A stretch of 64,000 bases of DNA from the NCBI RefSeq assembly GCF_000801105.2, contig NC_079512.1:32071848-32135847 (forward strand), in the 5' to 3' direction. Source of the stretch: Raphanus sativus. Its lineage: Eukaryota; Streptophyta; Magnoliopsida; Brassicales; Brassicaceae. The position numbers were made by a program, and so were the translations under genes. Shown piece after piece: positions 25,180-34,824 of the stretch. The number at the start of each line of letters is the position of its first letter. Position 1 is the stretch's first letter. The notes under the pieces are model-generated. The model had not been told where the DNA came from. It saw only the letters and a program-made list of their open reading frames with translations, and did not search any database.

Positions 25180-25415
25180 AACGCGTGTTGGCCTAGTGGT
25201 AAAGGAACTCCGGCTGGAGTGTCCGTCCTGGGTTCGATCCGCGTTGGCCACGAGAATTTTCACATGGGTTCCTTTCGTCCTCCAGATCACTTCGCGTAAC
25301 CAGGAGTCCTTAAGTGGAGGTTTAAAAATCCTGTAATGGCATGGGCTTAGGCCCGGTGGACTAGTCGATCACGCTTAGTGGTCGGATACTGAATTATCAA
25401 AAAAAAAAAAAAAAT
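25180..25415 (+). mobile_element. tRNA-derived SINE
   Basis: An A box (TGGCCTAGTGGT) and a B box (GGTTCGATCC) are spaced as in an RNA polymerase III promoter. They are followed by a tRNA-unrelated body and an A-run at 25399-25413. Brassica SINEs of this kind are common. No clean target duplication was found. A weak match (ATTCTTCGT near 25093 and AATCTTCGT near 25412) might flank the whole composite including the upstream hairpin. It is not a functional tRNA gene, because the cloverleaf halves do not pair across a full acceptor stem. Confidence 0.75.
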
Positions 25416-26094
25416 CTTCGTTAGTATATCATATAACTGATATAAGTAAATAAATCCGAATCTATACTCTATTTTTATACAGTTTGTGTCAATTGAATAT
25501 TTGGACTATATTCCGATAATCTCCCAAGACGGTCTTACTGAATTTAACCATTAAAAAGGCTATCACACATCTTGGTTAAGAACATAGCTTAACTTACGGT
25601 TTCATGAATCAGTCGTTGAAGTGTCAATATCGGTTGATTAAAATCTACTTTGCCAAATTTACTAAACGATTGATTAAATAAGCAAGTTCTTTATATATAT
25701 GAGTTGCACAATTCTTTTTTTTTTTTGAACATTGAGTTGCACAATTCTAATACCTTCTTTTAATAGGACCCAATAAGAGTTACTATAAATTCCTAGTTCT
25801 CAAAGTATTTGGAGTTTTTCTCCTTTTGTATGTACACAATTTTAATTAAAGTTGCTAATATTAAAATTTTTCTTTTAGGTTTTCAGCCTCTGCAGTCCGA
25901 TTGAACTTCTCTTCTTGCCAGACCTTTTTTAAGTTTGTTTAATCTCGTGCTTAGTTTAGTTCATGGAATTGTTTGGAATGTATCTGTATTTTCAGCTTAA
26001 AATACACTAGCAAAAGATGTAAATCGTCACGTAAAGTATGTGATGCATGTCAGCATGTGTATACACTATGTTGAAAGCGTAAAAGATTGCCGTC
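25416..26094. other. AT-rich intergenic DNA with one micro-insertion
   Basis: No gene seen. At 25700-25748 a 16-bp perfect direct repeat (TGAGTTGCACAATTCT) flanks a 17-base T-run ending GAACAT, that is ATGTTC-poly(A) on the minus strand. Confidence 0.5.
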
Positions 26095-26235
26095 TGTTGG
26101 ACGTAGTATTAGGGATAATGTATCCCACATCAGAAATTCTAAGAAATACAAATTAATATATAAAAGGTTAGAATCAATACACTAATCACCAATTGATTTT
26201 AAATTGGAAACCTATAATTAAACTCAAATCTAACA
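26095..26235 (+). mobile_element. Solo LTR or LTR fragment (TRIM-like)
   Basis: Starts TGTTGGA and ends TCTAACA, imperfect inverted termini of the TG...CA type. In between it has the TCCCACATC-AGAAATTCT block, a TATATAAAAGG promoter-like box and CACTAATCACCAATTG, phrases I associate with small Brassicaceae LTR elements. No primer-binding site, internal region or matching 5-bp target duplication is seen, so it may be truncated or recombined. Confidence 0.45.
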
Positions 26236-28514
26236 CAAAGTTTTTGGAATGATTGATTATATATATATGCAAAAATGACATTTAGTTATCAAATAACTTT
26301 TTAACAAGATATATAGTCTAATTAAAATTGCTAGATTAGATATATATGACGGACTAAGCAGGTCTAATCCGACCCAGATTTTTCTGTTTATTTTCACTGT
26401 TAATAGCCAAATACTAAAGAAAAGACAAAAAGAGATGAGTCTGGCATATGTAATATTTAGTGATCGATGAATATCTCCCAGTATGTGTAAAAAAAAATCT
26501 CCCAGTATCACCACAAGGCAAAGGTAATCTAGCAGAAATGCATACTACTACAAAATATGGATGTGGAATACAGGTGAAAATACCACTCGTTTAAAGTAAA
26601 GGCACTTCGATTAATTTTGGCGTTTGTTTTATTCTTTGGAGTATTTATGGATTGCATGCATGGGCACGTCGGTATTTGGTCTAAATCAATTTCTTTTGGG
26701 ATGTTAGTCAAAAAGAAAATCATGTTCTTGAATTCAGCATAAGTTTCTTAAAATCTGACTCTTTGCTGGATCTTTTATTCGTTATGCGGTGGGTAATAGA
26801 AAGACTAGGTTGTTTTTGGTTTTTGATAATTGTTTCGGTGTCGATCACCTTCATATATAATCTCATTCAGAGTCAGTCTTCCGCATAGCTAATTGAAATA
26901 TTGATTTTAAATTCTCCAAAAATTGAATTTATATATATGAACAAAAATTCTCAAAATTGTTAAAAAAAAAATTGTAAAAATCTTTACTAAACTGTTCATC
27001 TCTCGTAAAATCTAAAGACCGACTATGATCTCGTTAGCTATACGAGAACGCACATTTTGGGGCGGGAGGGGGGTGTATATAACATTTGTTGAAATTTTCA
27101 CTGGTAATATAGAAATAGAACGATGGCTAATTTGGGGACATCGTGGCCACTGGCCAGGTCTTTTGGTATGTTGATGTTCGTATTTCTCACGCCCATCCTT
27201 CCACTCATATAGCTGGTCGGGCAATTCTTTACGCCCAAGATTAATACATGTAAAATTTATGGACCAAGGCTACATGGAATTAGTTTCTAGTGCGCTACCA
27301 ATCAAAACCAAATGGAATCGTAAAAGTCCTAGGTTTTAAGGCAACACCGGATTGGGTGATACGTTACTGTGTAATCATACGGTCATTCTCTAGTGGTGGC
27401 TCTCCAAACTAGGTGGCGATGATATATATGTCCTGGCTTACGGACTAAGTTTTTTTTTTTTAATATTTCGTAAATGATTCTTTTTTGTTTTGTTTAGTCA
27501 ATTAATTTAAATGAGTAGCAACATTCGACGGATCATATTAGATATAAGTAATTAACTTCAAAATTACATATTAAGTTTACATACCTAACCACTAAACCTA
27601 GAAAAGTGTACAGATCCAAGTCCAACCAATCCCACTCGTAAAATATATGCCCCACCACATAATATGACCTTATTTTAAATAATACAACCTTGAAAAATAC
27701 ATGCAGCTAAAAATCAGTTCAAAAAAAAAAAATACATGCAGCTAGATAGTTATAAAATACACCATAAATTCATATAAAACATCTTCATTTTTGGTCTAAA
27801 TGTTAAAAAAGATCTTCATCGTTTGAAACTATCCAATCCGATGATTGTTGATAATATAAGCGAAATAAATTATTACGAGTTAGCAAGAATAAGTTGATCA
27901 CACGAAATCTTCTGAACAATCACAAAGTTATGGAACACGTAATAACAATTTGATTCATTTTCCGCCTGTTTTTGAGCAGGCAAATTAAAGAAATAAACTC
28001 AAAAGAAACACGCTAAAGGTTTCTCACGAAATTAACGTGGACCATTAAGGCAAATGCAACAACCAACTTTTATATAACGACAAAAATATAATATATTATA
28101 TCTTAAAATGACTAACAAGTGACATTTCTTAACTTTGAATTATATGCAGATATGCTAATTGAGCAGCCAATTTGAGGAATCAAGTGGTAGCTTGAAGGAT
28201 GTTGTCCTATGCAAGCTGTTCTCCATATTTACTTTGAATACTTTTTAATTCATCCAACCAAGAAGCTTTATGTCTTCCAACGAAAACGACATTTTGAAAA
28301 TCAAACCTTTAATAGACAGGTTTTTATAATGATTTTTAATTAGCAAATTCGTGGCTAGAAAGTAAAAGTTAATAATATATAGACCTCAGTTTTGAGTTTT
28401 AACTTTCATATGGTTTTTTATTCTCAAGAATACGATATTTTAAAATATTTTGTATCTTTCAGTTTATAAAATATTCTATAAAGTTGTATGCGGATTTTAT
28501 TGTAATTTATACTT
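26236..28514. other. AT-rich intergenic DNA with micro-insertions
   Basis: No gene recognised. Two micro-insertions are visible: 26473-26508 (ATCTCCCAGTAT twice, flanking GTGT plus A) and 27695-27744 (AAATACATGCAGCTA twice, flanking AAAATCAGTTC plus A). This is part of the interval where Arabidopsis carries GA3OX3. Confidence 0.5.
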
Positions 28515-28850
28515 TACTTTTTAGGGAGAATTACCAATTGTGACTCAAAACTTGGAGTCAAATCCAAAAGAATACCCCAACTTGGGTCAAAGGCAAAAGT
28601 AACCTAAAAGGCTATTGAAATTACAACTATCTCCTTGTGAGCAAACAAAAAAACGGATTTATTTTTACGTTTCTACCCCTCGCAAGTCGTCTGTAAACAG
28701 ACGACTTGAATATAAGTCGTCTAGACGACTTAACTTAAAGTCGTCTGTACAGTTATTCTTAAACATAATTTAAAAATTTTGTAAAAAATATTTTGATAAC
28801 TGAAAAATTGGAATTATGTAATTAACATATGTCTTAAGAGATATAAATTA

Positions 28851-29085
28851 CTCCCTCTGTTTTTTAAAGATGTATGTTTTGGAGTTTTCACACATATTAA
28901 GAAAACACATTAATCATGTATTGTTTTTAGAAATTATCAAACTTCAATGCATTTTAACCAATAGTCTTTCAATAAATTCAATTAATTTTATTGAAAATTG
29001 CAATTTTTATATAGAAAACATAAAAATACATCTTTTTGAAACAAATATTTTTTCCAGAATATACATCTTTTAAAAACAGAGGGAG
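28851..29085. mobile_element. Stowaway-type MITE nested in the MULE
   Basis: 235 bp flanked by TA on both sides. The terminal inverted repeats begin CTCCCTCTGTTTTT and match for about 34 bases with a few mismatches. No coding capacity. TIR start and TA target fit Tc1/mariner-derived Stowaway elements. Because it lies inside the MULE, it inserted after that element's family formed. Confidence 0.85.
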
Positions 29086-29559
29086 TAATATATAACAAAT
29101 TTCAATTGTTTTCAGCCCAGTTGAGTGAAAGTAGTGAGTCGTGATATTCTTTAGTTTATGTTTCATCAACATATGTTGTAGTATTGTATGTGTTCTTAGG
29201 ATTAGATTTTGGAAAGCATTAAAACCGTTTTTGAAATTTTTTAAAATTACCTAAGCGTGTTCATTTTTGTGTATAGTAAACACTATTGAAGTATAATTTG
29301 ATTTTATAACGTGGTTAGTAAGTTAATTTAGTCATTTTAGTTTAGGGGTTCATTTTAGGGTCTAGGACGACTTAATATTTAGTCTTCTGTGCCCAGACGA
29401 CTAAATATTAGGTCGTCTGATGTACATTATCAACTAAAATAAGTCGTCTAAACCGGACCAAACCTTAAAGTTTACCAATGTACTTTTAAAGCTAACCGGA
29501 TCATTTACCCAATATATAAGGTGATTTTTTTTTTTTTTCATTTTCCGCGAAATTCAGAA

Positions 29560-29900
29560 ACCCTAACAGTTCTCTCTCACCGGCGATATCAAAGGCGATT
29601 CGAATTCCCACTATTTTCGAACAACCATCGTTCTCAACGTCGGCTATCTATCTCACTTCATCCTCACCGTTGTCGCCGCAGCTTCTTCTAACCCTAGCGC
29701 CGCCGATTCCTCTAAACCCTAGCGCCCCCGCTTCCACTATTTCCGAACAAACCGTCGCCCTCGCCACCGTGCTCACCAACGTTCTCACCGCCGCTTCCTC
29801 TAAACACTAGCTAGCACCGCCGCTTCTTCTAAACCCTAGCGCCACCGCTTCTTCTCTGTAAACCGTAGAGCCGTTTCTCTGTAAACCCTAACGCCGGTAA
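29560..29900 (+). repeat. GC-rich leader with CTAAACCCTAGCGCCGCCGC repeats
   Basis: The phrase AAACCCTAGCGCC with variants recurs about five times with C/T-rich spacers (GCTTCTTCT). It sits just before the first coding exon of the ULP1-like gene, so it is likely its 5' leader and first intron donor region (GTAAGTC near 29898). GC content is sharply higher than in the flanks. Confidence 0.6.
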
Positions 29901-30059
29901 GTCATCAAACTCGAGGAAAAGATGAACATAAAACGTTGTCTCTTTCAATTTACTCATTCTCACCGTTTTACGTTTATTTTTTCAGATCTATAACCACAAT
30001 GACGAGTACTCCAAATCCTTCTGCGACTAATCAGGTCCGCTTGAAATTTTTCTAATGGA

Positions 30060-30215
30060 AGACTTGTAAGTAAGTCGTCTGGAAAGTCTTCCAACTGGAC
30101 GACTTAGTAGACGACTTAAATATAAGTCGTCCATTTGGAAGACTTTCCAGACGACTTAAATATAAGTCGTCAACTAAGTCGTCCAGTTGGACGACTTTCC
30201 AGATGACTTATATTA
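30060..30215. repeat. AAGTCGTC minisatellite, intron 1 of the ULP1-like gene
   Basis: Alternating AAGTCGTC and GACGACTT boxes with GGAAAGTCTTCCAACTGGA-type spacers, giving an imperfect palindromic array inside the intron between 30033 and 30275. Confidence 0.85.
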
Positions 30216-31155
30216 AAGGCGTGATTGATTTAGCTTGTGTTCTGACTTCTATTGTTGTCTTTGATTATTTTGCAGACAAAAAGGATGGATATTCCAGAAC
30301 TCCCCCGTAGGTTATACACTTTAGGGGAAGAGCCAGAAGCCCACAATAGCATTTCGTATCATACGGATAACAAGAAGTTGCATACTGCTCTTAGGGAAGC
30401 TCTCACTGATGCTGAATTTGAAGAGCTCAAGGAGTCGAGATTGGGAGTTTTCATCAAGTTCAAGGAGCAGGGATTTGGTTGGGCTTCAAGGCTGGTTCAC
30501 TACTTGCTCAGTTTAAAGCTGGACATTAAGAAGAAGTACGAGATGTGGTGTCTCGTTGGTCCAGAACCTGCGAGGTTTTCACTGTTAGAGTTTGAAAACA
30601 TCACTGGTCTAAACTGCGAGTACATCGAGGACCTTGAGACACCAGAATGTGAAGTTACCCCAAAGATGGTTTCTTTCTGGGGGATGATGGGAGTTCATCT
30701 GGAAGCTGGGCCAACTACTGATCAGATAATAGCAGCACTGAAGAGATGCGGGGATTGGTCCAGGGAAGATCGCAAGCGACTTGCGTACCTTTCCATCTTC
30801 ACTAGATTCATTGAAGGGAGAAAGTTTTCAACCGCTACACGAGCTACTCTGGCAAGGCTAGTGATGGATTTAGAACGGTTTGAGAATTATCCATGGGGGA
30901 GAGTCGCGTTTAAGGTGCTGATGGACTCTTTGTGGAACAAAGATATTACTGGCTGTTACACCGTGGATGGGTTTATACAAGTTCTTCAGGTCTGGGCGTA
31001 CACAGCTATTCCGGGATTGGGTGCTAGTATTGGTAGTCCCAGAGAAAACAGTTCGCTTCCACCGCCTCCACCGATTCTGGCTTACGATGGCAGCAGAGGC
31101 CGCAGATCCATGAAAGCTGCTATCTTGAGTCAGGTACCTTTCCATCTTCACTTAA

Positions 31156-31425
31156 TTAAGTCGTCTGGAAGGTCTTCCAGCTGGACGACTTAGTAGACGA
31201 CTTATTATAAGTCGTCTGGAAGGTCTTCCAGCTGGACGACTTAGTAGACGACTTATAATAAGTCGTCTGGAATGTCTTCCAGTTGGACGACTTAGTAGAC
31301 GACTTATTATAAGTCGTCTGGAAGGTCGTCCAGCTGGACGACTTAGCAGACGACTTATAATAAGTCGTCTGGAAGGTCGTCCAGCTGGACGACTTAGTAG
31401 ATGACTTATAATTAAGTCGTCTATT
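31156..31425. repeat. AAGTCGTC minisatellite, five about 54-bp units, intron 2
   Basis: Five tandem units of the form AAGTCGTCTGGAAGGTCTTC, CAGCTGGACGACTTAGTAGA, CGACTTATTAT. The array lies wholly in the intron 31134-31475. Confidence 0.9.
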
Positions 31426-33044
31426 TAGTATTTTGTTTCAAATATCTAACTCGATTCTTCTTCTATTTACTGCAGACCCGCGTGATCAACTTTGTTGAGA
31501 AGAAGGACATTAGTGAAATGTGGCCAAAATGGGACTCTGAGGTTGAGGACGTGCCCGCGGAGAACATCATTAAAGTCATGTATGATCGGAGACCGTGGAA
31601 GTGGACCATGGATTGCTGGGAAGTCACTGGTACAAAAACTAAGTTTGTGACTCCATCGAAAAGAGCCAAAGAGATGGTTGTGGTGGAGGTGGAGGAGGAG
31701 GAGGAAGACAATCAGAGACCTCGGAAGAAAGCTCGTAAAGAGGCTCCTAAAGAGGCTCGTAAAGAGGCTAGAGAAGAGGCTAGAGAAGAGGCTAGAGAAG
31801 AGGCTAGAGAAGAGGCTAGTTGGGTGACCAGAGAGGAGTTGGAAAATATGTTCAAGGACTTAAGAAGTGGCTTAGGTGACATGATGAAAGATGGGTTTAA
31901 GAAGTGCATCAGGGAGATTAAGAAGTTGTCCGATAGATTGGAAGCTGTGGAGAAGAAGGTTGGTGTCACCAATCAGGCCCCTCAAGCCAAAGAAACCGGG
32001 GTTAGTAATCATCCTACTCCTCAAACCCAGCCTACTCCTCAAACCCAGCCTACTCCTCAAACCCAGCCTACTCCTCAAAAGGATCAGCCTACACTTCAAA
32101 CCAATCATCCTACTCCTCAAACCAGACAGCGTACTCCTCAAAAGGCAAAGCCTACTCCTCAAGCCAAAGAAACCGGGGTTAGTAACAAACAGCCTACCCC
32201 TCAAGCCAAAGAAACCGGGGTTAGGAACAAACAGCCTACCCCTACTCCTCAAACCCAGCCTACTCCTCAAAAGGCAAAGCCTACTCCTCAAAAGGCAAAG
32301 CCTACTCCTCAAAAGAAACAGCCTTCTCCTCAAACGAAACAGCCTTCTCCTCTGCCCAAAGAGGTTAGTATCAACTAGTCGTCCATACAACTTTTATTTA
32401 AGTCGTCCAGGGTTAACTTGTGTGCAACTTTTATTGCAGAGATTGTTGCCGGAGGATACAGCAGATGAGGCGATCTCGGTATATAAGATCTTGCCGGAGG
32501 ATAAAGCAGATGGTGTCACCTCCAAAGAGATTGTTCCTCTCACTTCCACTGACCAACCGAGCTTCGCTTCTAACGATCAACAACCGAGCTTCGCTTCCAA
32601 CGATCAACAACCGAGCTTTGCTTCCACCGATCCAAGCGTTCCAGTTTCAGAACCGAGCCTGGTTGTATTGGACAAAACAGCTCCCACTGCTTCTGTGCGT
32701 GCAAGGAGTGAACGAACGAAGAAACCTGCTCCCACGCAGATATCTCCTTATACGGCAGGGAGAAAGAAACTCCTTAGAGTGGGAAAGTATAATCCATTTC
32801 CCTCACTAAACAGCCGTAAGTTGAAGGAGCTCGCTGATTGGTTGAAAACTGATCCGTAAGTGATTGCTTTACCCATAATAGCTTGATTTAGTCTACCAAA
32901 ACTGATTGCTTTTTTGTTTGCAGTGATTATTACACTAAGCTTGAGGACAAACCACGTACATCACCAACTTGGTGGTATCATAAACTCCGGACACCCAGAG
33001 CATGGCTGGAAGACGTAGTAAGTCTTCTGCTTATCTTTGTAAAT

Positions 33045-33270
33045 ATATAAGTCGTCTGGAAGGTTTTCCATCTGGACGACTTATTTGTAAGTCGTCTGGA
33101 AGGTTTTCCAGCTGGACGACTTACAAATAAGTCGTCTGGTAGGTTTTCCAGCTGGACGACTTACAAATAAGTCGTCTGGAAGGTTTTCCAGCTGGACGAC
33201 TTACAAATAAGTCGTCTGGTAGGTTTCCAGCTGGACGACTTACAAATAAGTCGTCTGGGAGGTTCTAACT
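33045..33270. repeat. AAGTCGTC minisatellite, about five 42-bp units, intron 5
   Basis: Units read AAGTCGTCTGGAAGGTTTTC, CAGCTGGACGACTTACAAAT with one or two changes per copy, filling nearly all of the intron 33018-33289. Confidence 0.9.
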
Positions 33271-34039
33271 TGTATTATTTTATATGCAGCATATGGATGC
33301 TTGGATGAATGTGCTGAGGCAGAGGTATCAGGAGAATCCACAAGCTTTCCGGAGCGAGCGAATGTGCTTCCTGGATCACAACTTTTCCCATTCTTGGAGA
33401 GAGCAGTATCTGTTCTTCAAAGCATCGGCACCTGATCACAAAGGTTTAGGAAGAATGCTACCTAGTGGGGCGGCGTTGTTTTATGACGGATCAATGCCTT
33501 CATTTTGCCAATCAAAGAAGAAATGGGGGGAGGACATTGATGATATCTATGCGCCAGTGAACTTGAACAACAAACATTGGGTTGCTATCTGGATATCGAT
33601 CCCTAAGAGGCACATAGTCGTCTGGGACAGCATACCTTCATCTAGCGTACCAGAAGCATGGGATGAGATAATGGAGCCTTTTCTCGAGATGGTCCCTTAT
33701 ATGCTTGTTGAGTGCGCAGCCACCGAGGAAGAGCGGGTCAAATACGGGTGGAGCGATACACATATGAGAGACTGCTGAAAGATGTACCCACGGCCAACAA
33801 TGGTGATTGTGGCGTGTACGCTCTAAAGTACATTGAATGTCATGCTCTTGGGTCCCCTTTAGCGCTAAAGACTTTGCTAGGTCCAATGCGAAGACTATGA
33901 GGGATAATATGGCTGTGGTTATATGGACGGAGCTTGTTGATCAGCATTTGAAAGATAATGAGGATGGTGGTATGTTCGGGGCATGTATGATTAGATACAC
34001 AAATCTAACTTGTATAGATTTTCTAACTTGTGTATGGCT

Positions 34040-34220
34040 TTGAACATGTCGTTGTATTTGTATTTGTATCCCTTGTATATTTGTGTATTAAAAATTGAAC
34101 TTGTGTATGATTTATGACTTGTGTATGATTTATTTGTGTATTTGAACTTGTGTATGATTTATTGTGTATGATTTATTTGTGTATTTGTGTATGATTTATT
34201 TGTGTATTTGAACTTGTCGA
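34040..34220. repeat. TTGTGTATGATTTA low-complexity repeat
   Basis: TTGTGTATGATTTATTTGTG and TTGTGTATTTGAAC phrases recur about six times directly downstream of the ULP1-like reading frame, probably in its 3' untranslated region. Confidence 0.75.
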
Positions 34221-34580
34221 CTAACAAATAAGTCGTCTGGAAGGTTTTCCAGCTGCACGACTTACAAATAAGTCGTCTGGAAGGTTTTCCAGCTGGACGA
34301 CTTACAAATAAGTCGTCTGGAAGGTTTTCCAGCTGGACGACTTACAAATAAGTCGTCTGGAAGGTTTCCAGCTGGACGACTTACAAATAAGTCGTCTGGA
34401 AGTTTTCCAGCTGGACGACTTACAAATAAGTCGTCTGGAAGGTTTTCCAGCTGGACTTACAAATAAGTCGTCTGGAAGGTTTGGACGACTTACAAATAAG
34501 TCGTCTGGAAGGTTTTCCAGCTGGACGACTTACAGATAAGTCGTCTGGAAGGTTTGACGACTACAAGTAAGGTAGTCTAA
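34215..34580. repeat. AAGTCGTC minisatellite, eight to nine units, between the two MULE genes
   Basis: Same about 42-bp unit as in intron 5, with a few shortened copies (near 34450-34490 and 34545-34565). It is followed to 34820 by sparser GACGACTT boxes. It occupies the convergent intergenic space of the ULP1-like gene and the transposase. Confidence 0.9.
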
Positions 34581-34824
34581 AAATAGTAGAAGGTAGTCTA
34601 AAAAATAAAATACACTGGACGACTTCGTTAAAGGTCTTCTAAAAAAAATACACTCGAAGGGATAGTAGAAGGTAGTCTAAAAATAAAAAAATACACTTGA
34701 AGGGATAGTAGAAAGTAGACGAAACACTGGACGACTTAAAAATAAGTCGTCTGGACGACTTAACAATAAGTCGTCTGGACGGGTAATCAAGACTGGACGA
34801 CTTAAATTTAGGTCGTCTGGACAA

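Larger units (their letters stand above)
29999..33985 (+). pseudogene. Broken ULP1-like (C48 peptidase, DUF1985) gene of the MULE
   Basis: Exons read as 29999-30032, 30276-31133, 31476-32363, 32440-32855, 32924-33017 and 33290 onward, all with GT-AG borders and continuous frame. The protein has an N-terminal DUF1985 region (FIKFKEQGFGWASRLVHYLL onward), repeats of EEAR and PTPQTQ in a disordered middle, QPSFASNDQ repeats, and a C-terminal ULP1 cysteine protease domain. Catalytic His (NNKHWVAIWI) and Asp (VVWDS) are in one frame, but the Cys motif (NGDCGVYALKYIE) is shifted by one base near 33745. The tail (KTMRDNMAVVIWTELV) is shifted again near 33850. With two frameshifts no intact protease can be made. 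ULP1 proteases process SUMO or remove it from proteins; the function of transposon-borne copies is unknown. Confidence 0.85.

Noticed and set aside
25190..25260. Possible tRNA gene
   Set aside because: A and B boxes are good, but the sequence does not close an acceptor stem and is followed by a SINE body and poly(A); it is SINE-derived.
31891..32859. Plus-strand 322-codon frame rich in LLLKPS
   Set aside because: It overlaps the ULP1-like exons out of frame and owes its openness to the PTPQ-encoding repeat; no domain, and the splice-consistent frame explains the DNA.
33045..34580. CRISPR-like repeat arrays
   Set aside because: Regular 42-bp repeats without unique spacers in a plant genome; they are minisatellites of a Mutator-like element.
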